Source: Flavipsychrobacter stenotrophus (GTDB lineage Bacteria; Bacteroidota; Bacteroidia; Chitinophagales; Chitinophagaceae). Taken from it: a stretch of 6,605 nt of DNA. This document shows positions 1 to 5,349 of the stretch, piece after piece (within the stretch, counting starts at the first letter, position 1; each line of letters starts with the position of its first letter). The stretch spans positions 1 to 6,605 of the forward strand of contig CANBQQ010000185.1 in assembly GCA_947371715.1 (NCBI GenBank), in the 5' to 3' direction. Position numbers and translations under genes: made by a program. Below the pieces are notes generated by a model, which did not search any database, was not told where the DNA came from, and saw nothing but the letters and a program-made list of their open reading frames with translations.

Positions 1-2031
1 GGTAAGGGTATCATATACCTGCTGGAAGAAGACGCAGATTATTATGTACAAGGTGAGCAGGAACGGACCGTGATACATTCTGTACGGGAGAGCGGTAATC
101 CCGGTGGTGTAGGGTTTTCTCAGTTTCCTTCCGTTATCTCTTTTTACGATAATAATGTAAGCCTGTTTGGCAGGTCTTCGAGAGGTTATATATCACCGGT
201 AAATGACCTGGCACTGAACTACTACAAGTACAAATTTGAAGGACAATTTGAAGAACAGGGACATACTGTTTATAAGATAAAGGTGATGCAGAAGCGCGCC
301 TATGAGCCGTGTTTTAATGGCTATATATACATTACTGAAGGGGAGTGGGCCATTCACAGTCTTAATCTGACACTTACGAAAGAATCGGGACTGGATAAAA
401 TGGATACCATGAAGGTCGATCAGCTTTACTTGCCCTACAAAGACGATGCCTGGGTGATCAAGAGCCAGGTTATATACATCACGCTGAAGATATTTGGCTT
501 TGACATAATAGGGAGTGCTGTTACTGTGTACAACAGGCAAAAGGTGAATGAGCCTATTGCTGATACGATGTTCTCAAAAAAGGTGACCAGTTCTTATGAT
601 AAAATTGCGAACAAAAAAGATACTGCCTACTGGACCGAGAACCGCCCCATCCCGCTGGAGGCAGACGAGAAGAAGGACTTTGTAGTAAAGGACAGCATCA
701 GGAAGGTCATCGAAGATCCGGTGAGGGTAGACTCTTTGAGAAGGAAAGGTAATAAACTCTCTCCCGTAGGTTTACTGATATCAGGGTACACATTTACGGG
801 AAAGGAGAAGAGGAATGTGTTTACTACCAACTCGGTTTTACTCGGGCTGAGCGAAGACAACATGGTCAACTTTAATGCTGTAGAAGGATTTAATGTAGCG
901 CCCAAAGTGAACTGGAAGCATATGGTAGATACCGGTAAGTACATTGTAACCGATATGGCCGCCAGGTATGGCTTTACTAATACGCATTTCAACGCCATAG
1001 GCCGTATATACTACACTACAGCCGACAGGGCATGGCGCAGCCGCTCGTGGATGGGTGGGGTAGAAGGTGGCAAATATGTGTTTCAGTACAACCCAGATAA
1101 TCCGGTGCTGCAGTGGTTCAATACCTACGCTTCATTATTTTATAAAGAGAACGATCTGCGCATCTATGAAAGATGGGAAGGTTCGGCGTTCCTGAGACGC
1201 AATTATGGTAATGGCCTGATATGGTTAGCTAAAGCATCATTTCAGAAAAGACTACCGTTGAGCAACAACACGGAGTATGATTTTAGTAGTGTGGACGCGC
1301 CTTATAAGAGTAACCTGCCAGCAAATCTTCCGCTGGTAGCCACAGCCTGGGAAGAGCATAATGCCATGATCCTATATGGTATGATCTCTTACAAACCCGG
1401 TATTACTTATACGCAGTACCCCGACTATAAAACACCCAATGGCAGCTCATGGCCACGCCTCACGCTTAGCTATGAAAAAGGAGTAGCCGGTGTGCTGGAG
1501 AGCAAGACCGATTTTGATAAGTGGCGCTTCAGTATTCAGGTCGATGTATCGCTAAGGCTGTTTGGTAGAATATCGTACAATTTTGTGGCGGGAGGTTTTC
1601 TTAACAGCAAGTATGTATCTATCCCCGACCTGATGCACCTGTATGGTAACAGGGGTATTGGTTATGCCAACCCATATATGCAGAGCTTCCAGTTTGCGCA
1701 GTATTACGACTTCAGCAATAAAGAACCAATCTACGGCGAGGCGCACGTAGAGTATCACTTGAATGGATTACTGAGTAACAAAATACCGTTGCTGAGGCAG
1801 GCGCAATGGTACCTGCTGTTTGGTGGTAATGCATTTTACGCCAGCGATCATAACTACTATACTGAGGCCTTTGTGGGTATAGACAATATAGGCTGGAAAC
1901 TGTTACGCATATTAAGAGTAGATTTCGTTCAGTCCTGGGATAGTAACAGAGGCCACAATTCAGGTATCCGTTTCGGGTTGAGCGGTGCTACCTTTACCCG
2001 TGCGGTAAATGTAAGTCACAGTGAATGGTAG
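1..2031 (+). CDS. DUF5686 family outer-membrane protein, 5' end missing
   Basis: The reading frame is open from base 1, so the GTG at base 70 is an internal codon and the gene begins outside the window; 676 residues are visible. The stretch around bases 196-290 (SPVNDLALNYYKYKFEG, then KIKV) and the following GYIYI..W.IHSLNL block are characteristic of the DUF5686 family. Members are usually over 800 residues, with a signal peptide and a carboxypeptidase-like regulatory domain at the N-terminus; those parts would lie upstream. The C-terminal half is rich in alternating aromatic and polar residues and ends in an aromatic residue (SEW), as expected of an outer-membrane beta-barrel. Family members are predicted surface proteins without a firmly established function. 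The gene ends convergently with the lutA-like gene, 131 bp away. The family call is fairly sure; any function would be a guess. Confidence 0.85.
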   Translation, partial: GKGIIYLLEEDADYYVQGEQERTVIHSVRESGNPGGVGFSQFPSVISFYDNNVSLFGRSSRGYISPVNDLALNYYKYKFEGQFEEQGHTVYKIKVMQKRAYEPCFNGYIYITEGEWAIHSLNLTLTKESGLDKMDTMKVDQLYLPYKDDAWVIKSQVIYITLKIFGFDIIGSAVTVYNRQKVNEPIADTMFSKKVTSSYDKIANKKDTAYWTENRPIPLEADEKKDFVVKDSIRKVIEDPVRVDSLRRKGNKLSPVGLLISGYTFTGKEKRNVFTTNSVLLGLSEDNMVNFNAVEGFNVAPKVNWKHMVDTGKYIVTDMAARYGFTNTHFNAIGRIYYTTADRAWRSRSWMGGVEGGKYVFQYNPDNPVLQWFNTYASLFYKENDLRIYERWEGSAFLRRNYGNGLIWLAKASFQKRLPLSNNTEYDFSSVDAPYKSNLPANLPLVATAWEEHNAMILYGMISYKPGITYTQYPDYKTPNGSSWPRLTLSYEKGVAGVLESKTDFDKWRFSIQVDVSLRLFGRISYNFVAGGFLNSKYVSIPDLMHLYGNRGIGYANPYMQSFQFAQYYDFSNKEPIYGEAHVEYHLNGLLSNKIPLLRQAQWYLLFGGNAFYASDHNYYTEAFVGIDNIGWKLLRILRVDFVQSWDSNRGHNSGIRFGLSGATFTRAVNVSHSEW

Positions 2032-2033
2032 GC

Positions 2034-2072
2034 TGAAAACTAAAAAGTAAAAACTTAAAACTTAAAAGTGTA
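2034..2072. repeat. A-rich degenerate tandem repeat (AAAACTT/AAAAGT units)
   Basis: Just after the DUF5686 stop codon the sequence becomes a run of short A4-5 units separated by GT, CTT or C, ending in AAAAGTGTA at 2064-2072. A similar A-rich tract occurs at 6191-6225 and ends in the same nine bases. Tracts of this kind are familiar from Bacteroidota intergenic DNA (general knowledge, not searched here). No coding potential is seen. Confidence 0.5.
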
Positions 2073-2152
2073 CTATTAGTGCATATGTCTTCTATAGAGA
2101 TGAAATGCACCTCAAAACATGGGGCGTTTTTACATTTAAGTTTTTAATTTTT
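2042..2152. terminator. Possible bidirectional terminator between convergent genes
   Basis: Arms 2042-2059 and 2135-2152 are complementary over 18 positions with a single mismatch (2047/2147); 12 of them (2048-2059 with 2135-2146) are a perfect match. The arms are almost pure A/T and 75 bases apart. A second small stem, GTGCAT at 2079-2084 with ATGCAC at 2105-2110, sits inside. The position between two genes ending toward each other suits a shared transcription end, with a T-rich arm on each strand. The long loop and low GC make it a weak classical terminator. Confidence 0.35.
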
Positions 2153-2162
2153 GCATTACCAA

Positions 2163-2882
2163 TCACCAACCGCTTGCCAAAACATCGGCTATATGCATGG
2201 TTTGTATGGGGAGGTTGTTGCTATCTATATAACCTTGCATATGCATCATACAGGATACATCGGTAGTGATGATGTACTTGGCTCCGGTATCTAACGCGTT
2301 CTTAACTTTTGACTGTGCCATGCCTATTGAGATAGGCTCGAATTTCACAGCAAACGTTCCACCGAAACCGCAGCAGGTCTCGCTTTCTTTCATCTCTATT
2401 AGCTCGAGGCCATTTACATTACTTAGCAACTTGCGCGGACCTTCTTTTATTTTGCATTCACGTAGTGCGCCACAGGCATCATGATAGGTAGCTTTACCAT
2501 TAAGTGTAGCACCTACATTCTCTATCTTCAGTATGTCGGTAAGGAATTCAGTAAACTCAAACATATTGCCACTTACCTGGCGGCAGAGCTGCTGGTCTGA
2601 GCTGTTCTCAAATATCTTGTCGTAGTAATTGCGGGCAAAGCCTGTGCATGAGCCACTGGGACTAACTATGTAAGAAGGATCTTTAAAATCCTGCAGGAAT
2701 TTTTGTGCAACTGCCTTTGCTTCGTTCTTATAACCGGCATTGTAAGCGGGTTGCCCACAGCAGGTCTGTGCAGTGTTGTAGCTAACATCGCAGCCGAGTT
2801 TCTCCAATACTTTCACCATATTCATCCCGGTTTCAGGATAAAGCTGGTCAACAAAACAAGGTATAAATAATTGTATCTTCAA
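2163..2882 (-). CDS. lutA: LutA-like (Fe-S)-binding protein, lactate oxidation
   Basis: This 239-residue protein has the length and motifs of LutA/YkgE, a cytoplasmic subunit of the LutABC iron-sulfur complex that oxidises L-lactate to pyruvate. Two cysteine-rich CCG domains are visible: C9, C41-C42 (TCCGQPAYN) and C79 (SPSGSC), then C137 (HDACGALRE), C170-C171 (TCCGFGGTF) and C211. The last cluster reads DVSC, so only one cysteine of a CxxC is present. The ending MHIADVL is also typical. The start is a TTG: only three codons separate it from an in-frame TGA (2892-2894), no ATG is available there, and MKIQLF matches where relatives begin. No lutB or lutC flanks it; the neighbours face away upstream and converge downstream, so it is transcribed alone. 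Glycolate oxidase GlcF and heterodisulfide reductase subunits share CCG domains, but length and motifs favour LutA. Confidence 0.88.
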   Translation of the reverse strand: MKIQLFIPCFVDQLYPETGMNMVKVLEKLGCDVSYNTAQTCCGQPAYNAGYKNEAKAVAQKFLQDFKDPSYIVSPSGSCTGFARNYYDKIFENSSDQQLCRQVSGNMFEFTEFLTDILKIENVGATLNGKATYHDACGALRECKIKEGPRKLLSNVNGLELIEMKESETCCGFGGTFAVKFEPISIGMAQSKVKNALDTGAKYIITTDVSCMMHMQGYIDSNNLPIQTMHIADVLASGW

Positions 2883-2910
2883 AGTCTGAATTCAAGTAAC
2901 TAAGTGAAAC

Positions 2911-2928
2911 CCCGTACAATAGCACGGG
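2911..2928 (-). other. Small hairpin in probable lutA leader
   Basis: CCCGT (2911-2915) and ACGGG (2924-2928) form a 5-bp stem with an 8-base loop. Flanking AA/TT could extend it past one bulged C. It lies between the proposed lutA -7 box and the TTG start, so it would be in the 5' untranslated leader. Its function is unknown and the stem is short. Confidence 0.25.
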
Positions 2929-2944
2929 TTATTTTATGCAGTTG

Positions 2945-2952
2945 CAAAGTTA
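2945..2952 (-). promoter_or_regulatory. Putative -7 box for the lutA-like gene
   Basis: On the minus strand this reads TAACTTTG, a full match to the Bacteroidota primary sigma -7 element TAnnTTTG. It would give a leader of roughly 55-60 bases before the TTG start. I see no good TTTG -33 element 19-21 bases upstream, so the call rests on the -7 match and its position in a divergent intergenic region. Confidence 0.4.
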
Positions 2953-2978
2953 AGAAGGTAATTGGTTTATTTACAGGG

Positions 2979-2986
2979 TAAGTTTG
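2979..2986 (+). promoter_or_regulatory. Putative -7 box for the GNAT gene
   Basis: TAAGTTTG matches the Bacteroidota -7 consensus TAnnTTTG exactly and lies 37 bases before the ATG of the acetyltransferase gene. A near match, GATATTTG, follows at 2991-2998. No convincing -33 TTTG is present at normal spacing. Together with the minus-strand box at 2945-2952 it makes a compact divergent promoter pair. Confidence 0.4.
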
Positions 2987-3023
2987 TAACGATATTTGCC
3001 GAGTTGGATTAAATAATAATATA

Positions 3024-3509
3024 ATGAGTTTTGAAATAAAAGCCATAAAGATAGCAGAAGAATATGCCTTGATGGCAGGTTTTATGCATGAGTTACATAA
3101 GCATGAGTACCTGTTATTTGATAAGACCGCCGCGTGGCCGGATATTGAGCAGGGCTACATGCGCCATGTCATAACCATGCAGGAAGAGTGTGAAGGTGTG
3201 TGCCTTGTAGCCTATGTAGACGGAGTGCCTGCCGGCTTTATGTTTGGATATGTAGAAGAGCAGGATGATAGCCGAACAGAAGTTTATGAGGGCCGGGAAC
3301 TGTATGTTTCTGACGGATACATTGCTGAGCCTTTTAGAAGAATGGGTATCTATCGCAAGCTGAACGACCACCTGGAACAGATGTTTATCAAAGATGGAGT
3401 GAAACGAATAACCCGTTTTACCATGGTCAATAACGTTCGCATGCGGCAATTTCTGGAAGAGGAGGGATATACGGTTACCCGCCTGCTTTATGAGAAGTGG
3501 GTAGAGTAG
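3024..3509 (+). CDS. GNAT family N-acetyltransferase
   Basis: This 161-residue cytoplasmic protein has the size and motif order of a single-domain GNAT acetyltransferase, which moves an acetyl group from acetyl-CoA to an amine. The central strand-turn VAYVDGVPAGFMFGYV (about 62-77) is followed by ELYVSDGYIAEPFRRMGIYRKL (about 92-113), the acetyl-CoA pyrophosphate-binding motif A. Its core reads R-R-M-G-I-Y, with Tyr110 where many members have a second Gly or Ala. Motif B is NNVRMRQFLEEEGY (136-149). The ATG follows an AT-rich leader and is the natural start. The gene stands alone, divergent from lutA and convergent with the exported-protein gene. The acylated substrate cannot be read from the sequence; small molecules, ribosomal proteins and antibiotics are all possible in this superfamily. 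Confidence 0.88.
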   Translation: MSFEIKAIKIAEEYALMAGFMHELHKHEYLLFDKTAAWPDIEQGYMRHVITMQEECEGVCLVAYVDGVPAGFMFGYVEEQDDSRTEVYEGRELYVSDGYIAEPFRRMGIYRKLNDHLEQMFIKDGVKRITRFTMVNNVRMRQFLEEEGYTVTRLLYEKWVE

Positions 3510-3547
3510 ATATTCTCTTCTTTCAATGAATCTTTATGCACATTTAT

Positions 3548-3682
3548 AAAAGTGGCAGTTTTTCTGAAAAGTGGCAGTTTTGAAAGAGGTGTTTTGGGTG
3601 AAATCCTTTTTGGGCAAGGTTTATAGGGTATTTTAACAAACTGCCACTATCTGCCACTTTCTGCCACACGTTGCCACTTTTT
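3548..3682. repeat. Heptamer array: GTGGCAG x2, then inverted CTGCCAC x3 + TTGCCAC
   Basis: GTGGCAG occurs at 3552-3558 and 3571-3577. Its reverse complement CTGCCAC occurs at 3641-3647, 3651-3657 and 3661-3667, with TTGCCAC at 3671-3677: four copies at exactly 10-bp steps. Longer arms pair perfectly: 3570-3580 with 3638-3648 (11 bp) and, nested outside, 3549-3558 with 3651-3660 (10 bp). Alternatively 3548-3557 pairs with 3672-3681 (10 bp). The block lies between two convergent genes, so it may end GNAT transcription (T5 follows at 3678-3682) or bind a protein. I do not recognise it as a named element. Confidence 0.7.
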
Positions 3683-3736
3683 CTGCTACTGCCTCGTCCC
3701 TAAATAGGTTTACATTTTGGTTATTCGCTCAGTCGC

Positions 3737-3787
3737 TGTGGAGACGCACCCTTCGATAAAAACTCAGGATGACAATGCGTCTCTACA
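3737..3787. repeat. GAGACGCA palindrome with repeat copy A in its loop
   Basis: The arms TGTGGAGACGCA (3737-3748) and TGCGTCTCTACA (3776-3787) pair over 12 positions with one G-T. The loop is filled by repeat copy A: CCC followed by TTCG-n3-AAAA-CTCA-GG-ATGACA at 3752-3774. Palindromes with GTAGAGACGC arms, and CTTCGA..CTCAGGATGACA tracts, are both common as intergenic repeats in Bacteroidota and other bacteria (general knowledge, unsearched). A diverged second copy of the loop motif is at 4650-4673. Confidence 0.6.
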
Positions 3788-3890
3788 ATAATATCGGTTG
3801 TTATTGTTTTTGATAGGGTTCATAATGTCAAAGAGCGTACAGGTTTTCACCTGATTTGAGTGCAAATTAGTAAGGGATCTTATATTCTGC

Positions 3891-3985
3891 AAATAAACAT
3901 ATCCACAAAATTTGCGAAAAAATCGGCTGAAAGGCTTTGTGGGTAAGGGTTTGAGGCGGTTTATTTTCTGTGGATATGTTTTTTT
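3891..3985. repeat. Inverted repeat with DnaA-box-like arms, possible terminator
   Basis: AAACATATCCACA (3895-3907) and its exact reverse complement (3969-3981) are 61 bases apart; the match extends to 17 positions with one mismatch (3891-3907 with 3969-3985). The arms contain ATATCCACA, one base from the DnaA box TTATCCACA, in inverted orientation. It begins 7 bases past the stop of the exported-protein gene. In that gene's transcript the second arm runs into a U-rich stretch, so a terminator role is plausible. A competing inner stem is CCACAAA (3903-3909) with TTTGTGG (3936-3942). Confidence 0.45.
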
Positions 3986-3992
3986 GATTAGG

Positions 3993-4523
3993 TTAGTAGC
4001 TACGGATTGACTCAATACTTTTTAGAAATTCAGCACCATACTTTACAACTAATTCGCTTGTCATATCCATTATTACCTGAACACCTTTGTCATTATTTAT
4101 AAGATGTATCCAATATATCGTGTGTTCTTTGCCGGTATCATCGTCTATATATGTGCCTTTGTATCCAACGGCATTTTTATATGTTATTTTTGTTTTGTTT
4201 GTGTCCCAGCTAAATACTTCGCTAATTTTAAGGCCTCTTCTGTCACTGCTTCTTTTAGCTATTGAGTATTGAACAACGTCTGTTCCCGCTGGTATAGTTT
4301 CTACAATAAAAGCTATTACCGGAATTATCCGGGTGCCTTGTTTATCAATTATTGCCTCTCGTTCATAATTGTATATAAAAGCTTGTTTGAATTCATCGTT
4401 ATTGATCTTCCATTTATTATTAGGTAGTTCAAACTTTAGTTTGGCGAGAGTCACTGTTTCGCTTTGTGCAAAACACGAAAAGAAGGATAATAATGTAAAG
4501 ATGGACAACAAAGCTCTTTTCAT
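3993..4523 (-). CDS. Small exported protein of unknown function
   Basis: The 176-residue product starts MKRALLSIFTLLSFFSCFAQS, a clear signal peptide with likely cleavage near residues 19-20 (FAQ, a common Bacteroidota form). Cys17 follows FFS, a poor lipobox, so a soluble periplasmic or secreted protein is more likely than a lipoprotein. The mature part has no catalytic motif or further membrane segment. It alternates beta-like strands, contains VGYKGTYIDDDTGKEHTIYWIH (about 119-140) and ends in an amphipathic helix (YGAEFLKSIESIR). This general plan resembles small PsbP/DcrB-like folds, which is inference only. Codons 1-176 are unusually AT-rich: about 34% GC over 4021-4500, against about 49% in the next gene. 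A near-match -7 box (TAACTTAG on the minus strand, 4561-4568) lies 38 bases before the ATG. The gene sits between two copies of one repeat motif, at 3752-3774 and 4650-4673. Confidence 0.75.
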   Translation of the reverse strand: MKRALLSIFTLLSFFSCFAQSETVTLAKLKFELPNNKWKINNDEFKQAFIYNYEREAIIDKQGTRIIPVIAFIVETIPAGTDVVQYSIAKRSSDRRGLKISEVFSWDTNKTKITYKNAVGYKGTYIDDDTGKEHTIYWIHLINNDKGVQVIMDMTSELVVKYGAEFLKSIESIRSY

Positions 4524-4540
4524 AGTTCGGATAATATTTA

Positions 4541-4556
4541 GAGCAATTTACTGCTC
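4541..4556 (-). other. Small inverted repeat in leader of exported-protein gene
   Basis: GAGCA (4541-4545) and TGCTC (4552-4556) flank a 6-base AT spacer, 17 bases upstream of the ATG and just downstream of the near-match -7 box. It could be an operator half-site pair or a short leader hairpin. At 5 bp it may also be chance. Confidence 0.2.
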
Positions 4557-4625
4557 GGTTCTAAGTTAAGAAGTTTTTATTACGATTGTTTTGACTGATG
4601 TATTGGTGTCCTAAAACGAATATGA

Positions 4626-4693
4626 CCCGAGTGAATGCGCGGTTCGTGGTTCGGCGAAAAGCTCACCATGACAGCCTCAGCGAGACATTCGGG
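4626..4693. repeat. Diverged repeat copy B in an imperfect inverted repeat
   Basis: The motif TTCG-n3-AAAA-G-CTCA-CC-ATGACA at 4650-4673 matches copy A (3752-3774) in the same orientation, apart from the variable triplet, GG versus CC and one inserted G. As with copy A, complementary arms flank it: GAATG (4633-4637) with CATTC (4686-4690) and CCC (4626-4628) with GGG (4691-4693), separated by a 4-base bulge. The block lies between the start of the exported-protein gene and the stop of the PH-like gene. Confidence 0.45.
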
Positions 4694-4702
4694 AGTGTTG
4701 TA

Positions 4703-5221
4703 CTACACCGGCTTCCTTACCTCTGCCTTTATCACCTTGGCTTTCACCAACTGATCTAATAATTCATTCAGTTCATTGGGTTGCTGGCTGCCGATGAGGA
4801 TCTTTTTGCCGGTGTTCAGTTCTAGTTGCAGACCCATATTGCCGCTTACATTGTAGGCTTTGCCCTTGCCACCCAGTCCGTAGCGGATGCCCCAGCCGCC
4901 GTAGTCAAGAATGGGACTGTATTGGCGTACGTAGGCTTTAGTCACTTCATCCCAGCTGATAACCAGTACCTGGAAATGTATGGGGAAGAATCGGTAATAG
5001 ATGCCTTTCTCGTCGATCTTAGTACGTAGCTGCATGATGTAAAACAGGATCATGATCACCACCGGAACTATAGCGCCAATGAGTATTTCATTCATTACAT
5101 CGGGGCTGTATTTAAAGCCGTTGTGGTAAAATGCCAGAGTTACAGGTACCACCAGTACGCCTGCTAAAAGCACCCACAACCACCACTGCCTGAATTTTTG
5201 TACTTCTGAAAAGTTGTTCAT
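4703..5221 (-). CDS. Two-TM membrane protein with PH-like domain
   Basis: The 172-residue product has a short N-terminal tail, a hydrophobic segment at about 13-32 (WWLWVLLAGVLVVPVTLAFY) and a second at about 45-64 (EILIGAIVPVVIMILFYIMQ), then a soluble C-terminal domain of about 105 residues. That domain runs from a KIDEKGIYYRFFP strand through ISWDEVTKAYVRQY, a YGGWGIRYG turn and a GLQLELNTGKKILIGSQQP hairpin to a final helix (ELNELLDQLVKA). This order of strands, the W-[DE]-[ED]-[VI] block and the closing helix are typical of small bacterial PH-like domain membrane proteins in Bacteroidota, whose role is generally unknown. The ATG is directly preceded by AT-rich sequence and then by a palindromic repeat. 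It could share a transcript with the glycosyltransferase gene 128 bp upstream. The topology is clear; the domain name is inferred. Confidence 0.7.
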   Translation of the reverse strand: MNNFSEVQKFRQWWLWVLLAGVLVVPVTLAFYHNGFKYSPDVMNEILIGAIVPVVIMILFYIMQLRTKIDEKGIYYRFFPIHFQVLVISWDEVTKAYVRQYSPILDYGGWGIRYGLGGKGKAYNVSGNMGLQLELNTGKKILIGSQQPNELNELLDQLVKAKVIKAEVRKPV

Positions 5222-5222
5222 A

Positions 5223-5311
5223 ATTTATGTCGCCCTTACAGGGCTAGTGTTATGTAGTTTTGTTGTCGAGGGGTTGAAACCCCTCGTTATTTATGTCGCC
5301 CTTTCAGGGCT
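5223..5311. repeat. Duplicated GTCGCCCTT palindromic repeat around a strong hairpin
   Basis: Two 23-bp copies, 5223-5245 and 5289-5311, differ at a single base and are 66 bp apart. Each contains a GCCCT-n3-AGGGC mini-hairpin (5232-5244 and 5298-5310). Between them, 5267-5286 is a hairpin with CGAGGGGT pairing ACCCCTCG across a 4-base loop. The combination of a GGGTTGAAACCC hairpin with ATGTCGCCCTNNCAGGGCT units is familiar as an intergenic repeat in Bacteroidota and other phyla (general knowledge). The first copy ends 1 base from the start codon of the PH-like gene, so it forms that gene's leader. Confidence 0.65.
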
Positions 5312-5349
5312 TTCTACTGCCTGAATTCCATTGGTAGGTTAGTGGATTT

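Larger units (their letters stand above)
3510..3992. other. 483-bp convergent intergenic region without a credible gene
   Basis: Between the GNAT stop and the stop of the exported-protein gene there is no convincing coding sequence. It contains, in order, the heptamer array (3548-3682), a composite palindrome with an embedded repeat (3737-3787), and an inverted repeat (3891-3985). The stretch 3788-3890 is AT-rich and shows no structure I can name. A small untranslated RNA cannot be excluded, but I recognise none. Confidence 0.6.

Noticed and set aside
70..72. GTG as start of the DUF5686 gene
   Set aside because: The frame is open back to base 1, and the upstream residues (GIIYLLEEDADYY) continue the family's sequence, so the gene is truncated by the window rather than starting here.
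193..998. Antisense open frames within the DUF5686 gene, and similar ones within lutA, the GNAT gene, the PH-like gene and the glycosyltransferase
   Set aside because: All are shadows of well-supported genes on the other strand and show no domain-like sequence.
3641..3677. CRISPR array or plasmid iterons
   Set aside because: The units are 7 bp with 3-bp gaps, far too short for CRISPR. There is no replication initiator gene or origin context for iterons.
3552..3690. Sigma-54 promoter (TGGCA..TTGC)
   Set aside because: TGGCA is present in the heptamers, but the second TTGC element is not at the required spacing, and no gene starts downstream.
3891..3985. Chromosomal replication origin
   Set aside because: There are only two imperfect DnaA-like boxes, with no dnaA or dnaN nearby and no further box cluster.
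3764..4015. Minus-strand 83-codon open frame
   Set aside because: It overlaps the end of the exported-protein gene, runs through the inverted repeat and the GAGACGCA palindrome, and its translation is low-complexity basic sequence without motifs. It is most likely chance.
4524..4702. Possible small gene or RNA between the exported-protein and PH-like genes
   Set aside because: There is no reading frame of note. The content is accounted for by a leader, a weak -7 box and repeat copy B.
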